From Alphaproteobacteria bacterium (GTDB lineage Bacteria > Pseudomonadota > Alphaproteobacteria > RS24): 13,046 nucleotides of DNA. A program made the position numbers and the translations under genes. The stretch is from positions 1 through 13,046 of the forward strand of contig JAQWIP010000088.1 in assembly GCA_029248825.1 (NCBI GenBank), in the 5' to 3' direction. The stretch's first letter is position 1, and each line of letters opens with the position of its first letter. Of the stretch, positions 6,588-13,046 are shown piece by piece. The notes under the pieces were generated by a model that worked only from the letters and a program-made list of their open reading frames with translations, was not told the DNA's origin and searched no databases.

Positions 6588-7493
6588 ATGGCTAGTATTC
6601 GTTCTAAAATCTTCAATATTTTCTTGCGTCGCATGGTGCGCGAAACCGGACTTACCGGCGCCGCTGGCCTCGAGGTGGTTCGCCAACGCGAAGCCGATGG
6701 CGGCGGTTTCTTGGGCAAATTATTGCGCAGTAACAATATCGGCGAAAAAGTAACCATTCGCGGCCCCTATGCCGAGTTTAGCGGCGAATGGGTAGGAGAC
6801 GAAACGGCCAGCGAGACCCTTTTATATTTACACGGCGGCGCCTATTTCTTCGGCGGCGTGGAAACCCATCGCTCGATGGTTAAAAAAATCTGCAAGCTGT
6901 CAGGCCTTCGCGCTTTGGTCATCGACTATCGCTTGGCGCCAGAAAACCCATATCCAGCCGCCATTGAAGATGCGGAAGCGGCTTATGATTTTCTGGTCGA
7001 ACAAGGCGTTCGCCCCGAAACCCTGCTTCTGGCTGGCGATAGCGCTGGCGGTGGCCTGAGTTTGGCTTTGATGCAAAAATTGCGCGAAAACGACAAACCC
7101 CAACCGCGCGCGGTCGCGCTGATGTCGCCTTGGACGGACCTGACCATGTCGGGCAAATCTTACAAGGAGCGCTACGACCGCGACCCGATGATTGACGCGG
7201 AAAAAATCGTCGATGCGATTGATTTTTACTGCCCCAATCAAGATAAAAAGAACCCCCTTATTTCGCCTCTATTTGCCGACTTAACAGGTTTCCCGCCGAT
7301 GTTCGTGCAAGTGGGCTCGGAAGAGGTGCTGTTCGACGATAGCGAGAAATTGGTGCAAAAAGCCAAAAAAGCGGGCATCCAAACCGAGTTTGAAATCTGG
7401 GATGGCATGCCGCATGTGTTTCAAATGGCGCATGGCTTCGTGCCGGAAAGTCAGGCTGCTTTGAAAAATATGGCAGGCTTTTTCAACCGATAG
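6588..7493 (+). CDS. Alpha/beta hydrolase fold-3 esterase, hormone-sensitive-lipase family
   Basis: The 301-residue protein is a family IV (HSL-type) carboxylesterase. It has the oxyanion-hole motif HGGA (82-85, in YLHGGAYFFGG), the DYRLAPENPYPAAIED block (113-128), and the nucleophile motif GDSAG (150-154, Ser152). The C-terminal catalytic His is His276 in GMPHVFQM. The catalytic acid should lie in GSEEVLFDDS (243-252); the position usually held by Asp in DPLxD appears to be Glu246, with Asp250 and Asp251 as alternatives. No signal peptide is evident, so it is probably cytoplasmic. Such enzymes hydrolyse short- to medium-chain acyl esters; the natural substrate cannot be inferred. The ATG at 6588 has AGGGG upstream and the length is typical. 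It stands alone, with its own terminator at 7578. Confidence 0.9.
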   Translation: MASIRSKIFNIFLRRMVRETGLTGAAGLEVVRQREADGGGFLGKLLRSNNIGEKVTIRGPYAEFSGEWVGDETASETLLYLHGGAYFFGGVETHRSMVKKICKLSGLRALVIDYRLAPENPYPAAIEDAEAAYDFLVEQGVRPETLLLAGDSAGGGLSLALMQKLRENDKPQPRAVALMSPWTDLTMSGKSYKERYDRDPMIDAEKIVDAIDFYCPNQDKKNPLISPLFADLTGFPPMFVQVGSEEVLFDDSEKLVQKAKKAGIQTEFEIWDGMPHVFQMAHGFVPESQAALKNMAGFFNR

Positions 7494-7577
7494 GCTTTCG
7501 GGCACAAACCTTGGGCTGATTTCCAGCCACCCCCTCGTGCGACCATGCGGCGCGGGTTCGGGCTTTTTGAGAAACCC

Positions 7578-7604
7578 CAGAAAACGGTTGTTTTTCTGAT
7601 TTTT
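7578..7604 (+). terminator. Intrinsic terminator of the HSL-family esterase gene
   Basis: CAGAAAAC (7578-7585) pairs with GTTTTTCTG (7590-7598) with one bulged T and a GGTT tetraloop, followed by ATTTTT. It lies about 85 bases past the esterase stop and upstream of the gltB promoter. Confidence 0.65.
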
Positions 7605-7627
7605 GGCCTGTGAATAGGTAAAATTTA

Positions 7628-7644
7628 GGTCAATATAGCTGACC
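7628..7644. promoter_or_regulatory. Inverted repeat GGTCA-N7-TGACC, candidate operator of gltBD
   Basis: GGTCA (7628-7632) and TGACC (7640-7644) form a perfect dyad with a 7-base AT-rich spacer, ending 7 bases before the -35 box. The position suits an activator binding site. Lrp controls gltBD in E. coli and the LysR-type GltC controls the equivalent genes in Bacillus; which regulator acts here is unknown. Confidence 0.4.
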
Positions 7645-7651
7645 AATTTGC

Positions 7652-7681
7652 TTGAAATCCCCCCCTGCTTGCGCCTATATT
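7652..7681 (+). promoter_or_regulatory. Sigma-70-type promoter of gltBD
   Basis: TTGAAA (7652-7657) and TATATT (7676-7681) are 18 bases apart, close to the TTGACA/TATAAT consensus. Transcription would start near 7688-7690, leaving a leader of about 180 bases before gltB. Confidence 0.6.
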
Positions 7682-7692
7682 ATGCTTTCACT

Positions 7693-7846
7693 GGCGAAAG
7701 CTCGGCGAAGACATGAGATGGTTTTCACGGGTGCGTTTCAAAACGAAGAGCTACTGTTCCCACCTGAGGGGACATTTTAAAAGTTTTACACTGCGCTGAA
7801 GGCCGAAACCCAAATCGGCCTCGAGGGCGCTTCGCTCCACTGGAGC
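7693..7846 (+). promoter_or_regulatory. Structured leader of gltB, candidate attenuator
   Basis: Seen directly: AGCTC (7699-7703) with GAGCT (7748-7752). A 7-bp hairpin TGTTCCC (7755-7761) with GGGGACA (7768-7774), one G.U pair, is followed by TTTT and then AAAAGTTTT. Further hairpins are AGGCCGA/TCGGCCT (7800-7821) and GCTCC/GGAGC (7834-7846). A long-range helix, 7693-7701 with 7829-7836, excludes the first and last of these. The 7755-7778 element resembles an intrinsic terminator inside the transcript, so premature termination control is plausible. I do not recognise a known riboswitch class. Confidence 0.4.
7718..7780 (+). CDS. Possible leader peptide upstream of gltB (20 codons)
   Basis: ATG at 7718 opens a 20-codon frame ending in TAA at 7778. 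Its middle reads Gln-Asn-Glu-Glu (7739-7750) and is followed by codons that form the terminator-like hairpin. The Shine-Dalgarno is weak (GAAG at 7707-7710 or GAG directly before the start). A second, overlapping 28-codon frame (7713-7799) is an alternative, and either could be chance. Gln/Glu codons before glutamate synthase would fit a translational attenuation model, but there is no proof of translation. Confidence 0.25.
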   Translation: MVFTGAFQNEELLFPPEGTF

Positions 7847-7868
7847 CTAGAATGAGGATGGCAGCGCG

Positions 7869-10800
7869 ATGACAAAGCAGCCTAAAAATGTGACCCAATC
7901 GGCGAACCGCCAAGCTGTGCGAAACGGACTTCCCGAAGCGCAAGGTCTGTATGATCCGGCCAATGAGCATGACGCTTGTGGCATTGGTTTTGTCGCGCAT
8001 ATTAAAAACATCAAAAGCCACGATATCGTGCGCGATGGTCTGACCATTCTCGAAAACCTAGAACATCGCGGTGCCGTGGGCGCTGACCCGAAAGCCGGCG
8101 ATGGCGTGGGCATGCTCCTTCAAATGCCCGATGCCTTTATGCGCAAAGCCACGGCTGCCATCGACATAACCCTTCCAGCCGACGGCCAATATGGCGTCGG
8201 CATGTTCTTCTTGCCGCCCGACGATAGCGCGCGCGCAAAGATTGAAAAAACCGTCGAAGCGAAAATTGCAGAAGAAGGTCATCGTTTTCTAGGCTGGCGC
8301 GATGTGCCGGTCGACAATTCTGACCTCGGCTATTCCATCGTCCCGACCGAGCCGGTTATCCGCCAAGTCTTTATTGGAAATGCCAAGGGCGAAGACCAAA
8401 TGGCGTTTGAGCGCGACTTGTTCGTCATCCGCCGCCTGATTGAGCTGTCGGTATCGGCCGCGGCCATGCCAGAAGCCAAAGATTTTTTCTATATTCCGTC
8501 GATGTCTTGCTACACGGTGCTTTACAAAGGTTTGCTTTTGTCAAGCCAGCTTGGCCCGTTTTACGACGACTTGCGCGACCCCGACACGGTCTCGGCCATG
8601 GCGCTGGTTCACCAACGCTTTTCCACCAATACATTCCCAACTTGGTCGCTGTCGCAGCCGTTCCGCATGATTTGCCACAATGGCGAAATCAACACCGTGC
8701 GCGGCAATGTGAACTGGATGGCCGCGCGCCATAAAACATTGGCGTCGGAGCTATTGGGCGATGACCTCGAAAAACTTTGGCCGCTCATCGAAGGCGGACA
8801 ATCCGATAGCGCCAGCTTTGACAATGCGCTCGAACTTCTCGTGATGGGCGGCTATTCGCCAGCCCACGCCATGATGATGCTCATCCCCGAAGCCTGGGCT
8901 GGCAATCCGATGATGGACGAAGACCGCCGCGCGTTTTACGAATATAACGCTGCCCTGATGGAGCCATGGGATGGCCCCGCCGCCGTGGCCTTCTCAAACG
9001 GCCGCCAAATCGGCGCGACGCTCGACCGAAATGGCCTCCGTCCGGCACGTTATTATGTCACCTCCGATGACCGCGTGGTGATGGCTTCCGAAATGGGCGT
9101 TCTGCCTGCCGCGGAAGAAAAAATCATTGAGAAATTGCGCCTGCAACCCGGCCGCATGCTGCTTATCGACCTCGAAGAAGGCCGCATTATTTCTGACGCC
9201 GAGATTAAATCCGACCTCTCTGGCTCGCACCCTTACGCCGAATGGTTGGCGCGCACGCAAATCAAACTCGAAGAATTGCCCGCCCCGAAAGGCGAAGCGC
9301 ATGTGCATTCGCAAATGTCGCTGCTCGAGCAGCAGCGCGCTTTTGGCTATAGCCAAGAAGATTTGAAATTCCTCATCACGCCGATGTTGGCCAATGGCGA
9401 AGAAGGCACGGGCTCGATGGGTACGGATACGCCGCCCTCAGCTTTGTCGAATAAAGCCAAGCCGCTTTACACGTATTTCAAACAGATTTTCGCGCAAGTG
9501 ACCAATCCCCCCATCGACCCGATCCGCGAAGAGCTGGTGATGTCTTTGGTATCTTTCATTGGCCCGCGCCCGAACCTGCTTGATTTGGAAGGCTCGTCTG
9601 GCGTCAAACGCCTCGAAGTGGCGCAGCCGATTTTGTCGAATGATGATTTGGAAAAAATCCGTCGCATCTCCGACATTAAAGACAATGACTTCCACGCCAT
9701 CACTTTGGATATGACATGGGACGCTGCGCAAGGCACGAAAGGCCTGAAAGCGCGCCTCGACGCTTTGTGCGAAGAAGCCGAAGCGGCCATTTCCAAAGGC
9801 CATGAGAACATCCTCGTCTTATCCGACCGCGCCACCAGCGAAAGCCGCATCGCCGTGCCAGCGCTTTTGGCGACCGCTGCCGTGCATCATCACCTCATCC
9901 GCCAAGGGCTTCGCACCTCAGCTGGCCTTGTGGTGGAAACGGGCGAAGCGCGCGAAATTCATCATTTTGCGTGTCTGGCAGGTTTTGGCGCCGAAGCCAT
10001 CAACCCCTATCTGGCATTTGATACGGTCGACCAATTGCGCGAACGTTTGGAACTCGACCTGACGCGCGAAGAAGGCCATGCCCATTTCGTGAAAGCGTCT
10101 GGCAAGGGCTTGCGCAAAGTCATGTCCAAAATGGGCATCTCGACGTATCAGTCGTATTGCGGCGCGCAAATTTTTGACGCCATTGGTTTGGCGCAAAGCT
10201 TTGTCGATGCTTACTTTACCGGCACGGCCACCAGCATCGAAGGCATTGGCCTCGACGAAGTGGCGGAAGAAACCGTGCGCCGTCACACCAGCGCTTTTGC
10301 CGATGACGAAGTGCTTCGCAACACGCTCGACGTGGGCGGCGAATACGCTGTGCGCGTGCGCGGCGAAGACCACGTCTGGAACGCTGGCACCGTCGGCGCC
10401 TTGCAACATGCCGTGCGCGGCAATAGCCGCGACCAATATCGCGATTACGCCCGCCAAGTGAACCAACAAGACGAGACCCTCTTGACACTGCGCGGCCTGT
10501 TTAAAATCCGCACGGCCGAAGACGCAGGCCGCAAGCCTGTGTCCATCGATGAGGTGGAAAGCGTCGAAGAAATCGTCAAACGCTTTGCCACAGGCGCCAT
10601 GTCGCTCGGCTCCATCAGCCCCGAAGCGCATGAAACGCTGGCCGTGGCGATGAACCGTCTCGGCGGTAAATCCAACACTGGCGAAGGCGGCGAAGAAACC
10701 CATCGCTTCCAGCCGATGGAAAATGGCGACAGCAAGCGTTCGGCCATCAAGCAAGTGGCCTCTGGCCGCTTTGGCGTGACGGCGGAATATCTGGCCAATT

Positions 10801-12518
10801 CGGATATGATTCAAATTAAAATGGCACAAGGCGCCAAGCCCGGCGAGGGCGGCCAATTGCCCGGTCATAAAGTCGACCAGCGCATTGCTGCAGTGCGCCA
10901 CTCGACGCCTGGCGTGGGGCTTATCTCGCCGCCGCCGCACCATGATATTTATTCTATCGAAGATTTGGCGCAGCTTATTTTCGACCTGAAGAACGCCAAT
11001 CCGCGCGCCGATGTATCGGTGAAATTGGTTTCCGAGGTCGGCGTTGGCACGATTGCCGCGGGCGTATCGAAAGCGCGCGCCGATCATGTCACGATTTCGG
11101 GCTTTGAGGGCGGCACAGGTGCCAGCCCGCTCACCTCGATTAAACATGCGGGCAGCCCATGGGAAATTGGCTTGGCCGAAACCCACCAGACTTTGGTGTT
11201 GAACGATTTGCGCTCGCGCATTGCCGTGCAAGTCGATGGCGGCTTGCGCACCGGTCGCGATGTCATCATTGGCGCGCTTTTGGGCGCCGATGAATTCGGC
11301 TTCTCCACCGCACCGCTCATCGCGGCGGGCTGCATTATGATGCGCAAATGCCATCTCAACACTTGCCCCGTTGGCATTGCCACGCAAAACGAAACTCTGC
11401 GCAAGCGCTTCACCGGACAGCCCGAGCATGTCATCAATTACTTCTTCTTCATTGCCGAAGAAGTGCGCGAGATGCTGGCAGAAATGGGCTTCACCAAGCT
11501 CGACCAAATTATCGGCCAAAGCGATTTGCTGGATACGCGCGAAGCGATTAACCATTGGAAAGCCGAGGGTCTCGACTTCACCCGCATGTTCACCAAAATC
11601 GACAGTGAAAGTCCGGTCTATCGCACACAAGCGCAAGAGCATCCGATTGTCGACATTCTAGACCGCAAGCTCATCGAACAGGCGCTACCCGCCCTCGACG
11701 ATAAAAAGCCTGTGCGGATTGAAACCAAAATCAGCAATATCGACCGTTCGGCTGGCACCATGTTGTCGGGCGAGCTGGCCTTGCGCTATGGCCATGCAGG
11801 CCTTCCCGATGACACGATTTCGGTGAAACTCAACGGCACGGCAGGGCAAAGTTTTGGCACTTTCTTGGCACGCGGCATTTCGCTGGAGCTAGAAGGCGAA
11901 GCCAATGACTATGTCGGCAAAGGCCTATCGGGCGGTCGCATCGCGATTTACCCGCCAGCCGAAAGCGCCATTGTGCCAGAGAACAGCATTATTGTCGGCA
12001 ATACGGTGCTTTACGGCGCGGTCGATGGCGAGTGCTATTTCCGCGGTGTCGCGGGCGAGCGTTTCAGCGTTCGCAACTCGGGCGCCATTGCCGTTGTCGA
12101 AGGCGCGGGCGACCATTGCTGCGAATATATGACAGGCGGCTGTGTGGTTGTGCTGGGCGAAACCGGACGCAATTTTGCCGCTGGCATGTCGGGCGGTATC
12201 GCTTATGTGCTGGACGAGGCCGGCGATTTCGAAAGCCGTTGCAATATGGCCATGGTCGAGCTGGAGCCAATTACTGGCGATGCGACGACGAAATTGTCGA
12301 ACCTCAAAGCCGAGATGTTGAGCGAAGATGCGGCGCGTCTGCGCACGCTATTGGAAAACCATGCGCGCTATACAAATTCGAAACGCGCGCATGATATTCT
12401 GGCCGATTGGGAAGCCTATCTGCCGAAATTCCACAAAGTCATGCCGACCGAATACCGTCGCGCCCTCAATGAAATGGCCGAACAAAACGCAGATGTTCAG
12501 CCGGCCGCAGGAGAGTAA
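7869..12518 (+). CDS. gltB: Glutamate synthase (NADPH) large subunit
   Basis: The 1549-residue alpha subunit of glutamate synthase (GOGAT) makes two glutamates from glutamine and 2-oxoglutarate in the cytoplasm. Cys37 in DACGIGF is the N-terminal nucleophile of the type-2 glutaminase domain (37 to about 440), which implies removal of a 36-residue propeptide, as known for the Azospirillum enzyme. Glutaminase motifs include HQRFSTNTFPTW (from about 248) and CHNGEINTVRGN. A central domain (about 500-810) is followed by the FMN-binding synthase domain (about 850-1230), with FATGAMSLGSIS, QMAQ-like IKMAQGAKPGEGG and GFEGGTGASP. The 3Fe-4S cysteines are C1155, C1161 and C1166 in CIMMRKCHLNTC. The C-terminal beta-helix carries Gly-rich repeats (about 1300-1500). 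GAGGA (7854-7858) lies 10 bases before the ATG. Length is typical, with no damage. Codons TTA, CTA and TCA are absent over a span of about 575 codons. Confidence 0.98.
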   Translation: MTKQPKNVTQSANRQAVRNGLPEAQGLYDPANEHDACGIGFVAHIKNIKSHDIVRDGLTILENLEHRGAVGADPKAGDGVGMLLQMPDAFMRKATAAIDITLPADGQYGVGMFFLPPDDSARAKIEKTVEAKIAEEGHRFLGWRDVPVDNSDLGYSIVPTEPVIRQVFIGNAKGEDQMAFERDLFVIRRLIELSVSAAAMPEAKDFFYIPSMSCYTVLYKGLLLSSQLGPFYDDLRDPDTVSAMALVHQRFSTNTFPTWSLSQPFRMICHNGEINTVRGNVNWMAARHKTLASELLGDDLEKLWPLIEGGQSDSASFDNALELLVMGGYSPAHAMMMLIPEAWAGNPMMDEDRRAFYEYNAALMEPWDGPAAVAFSNGRQIGATLDRNGLRPARYYVTSDDRVVMASEMGVLPAAEEKIIEKLRLQPGRMLLIDLEEGRIISDAEIKSDLSGSHPYAEWLARTQIKLEELPAPKGEAHVHSQMSLLEQQRAFGYSQEDLKFLITPMLANGEEGTGSMGTDTPPSALSNKAKPLYTYFKQIFAQVTNPPIDPIREELVMSLVSFIGPRPNLLDLEGSSGVKRLEVAQPILSNDDLEKIRRISDIKDNDFHAITLDMTWDAAQGTKGLKARLDALCEEAEAAISKGHENILVLSDRATSESRIAVPALLATAAVHHHLIRQGLRTSAGLVVETGEAREIHHFACLAGFGAEAINPYLAFDTVDQLRERLELDLTREEGHAHFVKASGKGLRKVMSKMGISTYQSYCGAQIFDAIGLAQSFVDAYFTGTATSIEGIGLDEVAEETVRRHTSAFADDEVLRNTLDVGGEYAVRVRGEDHVWNAGTVGALQHAVRGNSRDQYRDYARQVNQQDETLLTLRGLFKIRTAEDAGRKPVSIDEVESVEEIVKRFATGAMSLGSISPEAHETLAVAMNRLGGKSNTGEGGEETHRFQPMENGDSKRSAIKQVASGRFGVTAEYLANSDMIQIKMAQGAKPGEGGQLPGHKVDQRIAAVRHSTPGVGLISPPPHHDIYSIEDLAQLIFDLKNANPRADVSVKLVSEVGVGTIAAGVSKARADHVTISGFEGGTGASPLTSIKHAGSPWEIGLAETHQTLVLNDLRSRIAVQVDGGLRTGRDVIIGALLGADEFGFSTAPLIAAGCIMMRKCHLNTCPVGIATQNETLRKRFTGQPEHVINYFFFIAEEVREMLAEMGFTKLDQIIGQSDLLDTREAINHWKAEGLDFTRMFTKIDSESPVYRTQAQEHPIVDILDRKLIEQALPALDDKKPVRIETKISNIDRSAGTMLSGELALRYGHAGLPDDTISVKLNGTAGQSFGTFLARGISLELEGEANDYVGKGLSGGRIAIYPPAESAIVPENSIIVGNTVLYGAVDGECYFRGVAGERFSVRNSGAIAVVEGAGDHCCEYMTGGCVVVLGETGRNFAAGMSGGIAYVLDEAGDFESRCNMAMVELEPITGDATTKLSNLKAEMLSEDAARLRTLLENHARYTNSKRAHDILADWEAYLPKFHKVMPTEYRRALNEMAEQNADVQPAAGE

Positions 12519-12519
12519 A

Positions 12520-13046
12520 ATGGGTAAGCCAACCGCCTTTCTAGAATTAGACCGTCAAGACCGTCAATATTTGCCAACCCAAGATCGGTTGCAAAACTTC
12601 AACGAATTTGTCGTGCCGCTAGACGAAGCCGACCTTAAAGAACAGGCCTCGCGCTGCATGGATTGCGGTGTGCCGTACTGCCATAATGGCTGTCCGGTAA
12701 ACAACCAAATTCCAGATTGGAACGACTTGGTTTACACAGGCGACTGGCAAGCCGCGCTGGCCAACTTGCACTCGACCAATAATTTTCCTGAATTCACTGG
12801 CCGCATTTGCCCCGCCCCTTGCGAGGCCGCTTGCACGCTGAACATTGACGACAACCCCGTGACCATTAAATCGGTCGAATGCGCGATTGTCGATCGCGGC
12901 TGGGAAGAAGGCTGGATTTTGCCAAAAGTGCCGGAGCAAAAGACGGGTAAATCCGTTGGCATCATCGGCGGTGGCCCGGCTGGCATGGCGGCGGCGCAGC
13001 AATTGGCGCGCGCCGGACATGATGTGCATGTCTATGAAAAAAATGC
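12520..13046 (+). CDS. gltD: Glutamate synthase (NADPH) small subunit (5' part only)
   Basis: The gene starts with ATG at 12520, one base after the gltB stop, with AGGAG (12509-12513) six bases upstream inside the end of gltB. It runs off the right edge after 175 codons. The beta subunit takes electrons from NADPH via FAD and passes them through 4Fe-4S clusters to GltB. The N-terminal cysteine cluster is complete: C46, C49, C54 and C58 in RCMDCGVPYCHNGCPVNN, and C97, C101 and C105 in GRICPAPCEAAC. The FAD-binding Rossmann motif GGGPAGMAAAQ begins at residue 150, followed by VHVYEKN. The NADPH-binding domain would lie beyond the window. The near-overlap with gltB indicates translational coupling and equal expression of the two subunits. 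Confidence 0.97.
   Translation, partial: MGKPTAFLELDRQDRQYLPTQDRLQNFNEFVVPLDEADLKEQASRCMDCGVPYCHNGCPVNNQIPDWNDLVYTGDWQAALANLHSTNNFPEFTGRICPAPCEAACTLNIDDNPVTIKSVECAIVDRGWEEGWILPKVPEQKTGKSVGIIGGGPAGMAAAQQLARAGHDVHVYEKN

Larger units (their letters stand above)
7494..7868 (+). other. 375-base intergenic region before gltB
   Basis: In order the region holds a small hairpin GGCTG/CAGCC (7514-7518 with 7524-7528), the esterase terminator (7578-7604) and an inverted repeat GGTCA/TGACC (7628-7644). A sigma-70-like promoter follows (7652-7681), and then about 180 bases of structured gltB leader with possible short ORFs. It holds no conventional-length gene. Confidence 0.7.

Noticed and set aside
7852..7872. 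Six-codon frame (MRMAAR) overlapping the gltB start through ATGA
   Set aside because: It is too short to judge, and its codons include the gltB ribosome site itself; most likely incidental.
9918..11642. 574-residue open frame on the minus strand inside gltB
   Set aside because: It is in exact antisense register with gltB and stays open because gltB lacks TTA, CTA and TCA codons; the sense frame has clear GOGAT motifs throughout.

Overview
The window looks like a chromosomal, mostly housekeeping stretch of an alphaproteobacterium with moderate GC content (judged by eye, not computed). The main pointers are a ROSE-type RNA thermometer upstream of a small heat-shock gene, a typical proteobacterial gltBD pair whose large subunit has a 36-residue propeptide, and a HisN-type histidinol phosphatase gene directly behind an N-formylglutamate amidohydrolase gene. 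I could not assign a genus. I see no mobile element, CRISPR array, phage gene or defence system.

Layout. Positions 1-1488 are read on the minus strand: a tRNA-Val(GAC), an unrecognised acidic 156-residue protein, a small secreted protein, and the first 150 residues of a secreted SxxK serine hydrolase that runs off the left edge. Positions 1578-3302 are read on the plus strand: N-formylglutamate amidohydrolase and HisN, 3 bases apart. A minus-strand alpha/beta hydrolase (3310-4284) converges on hisN and diverges from a sodium-coupled NSS-family transporter (4431-5768). The transporter ends in an intrinsic terminator whose right arm also supplies a plausible -35 element of a heat-shock (RpoH) promoter. 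That promoter is followed by three hairpins and an IbpA-like small heat-shock gene (5936-6391). Next come an HSL-family esterase (6588-7493) with its own terminator, a 375-base intergenic region, gltB (7869-12518) and the start of gltD (12520 to the right edge).

How the genes work together. GltB and GltD form NADPH glutamate synthase, the central ammonia-assimilation enzyme. N-formylglutamate amidohydrolase also yields glutamate, and HisN makes histidinol, so nitrogen and amino-acid metabolism is the loose theme. The other genes (esterases, transporter, chaperone) are independent units.

The best candidates for a second look are regulatory. The first is the roughly 180-base gltB leader, which carries a terminator-like hairpin inside a possible 20-codon leader ORF with Gln-Asn-Glu-Glu codons, plus alternative pairings. 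The second is the compact terminator/RpoH promoter/ROSE arrangement before the small heat-shock gene. The ROSE element is a known class; the gltB leader is a hypothesis from reading the sequence only.
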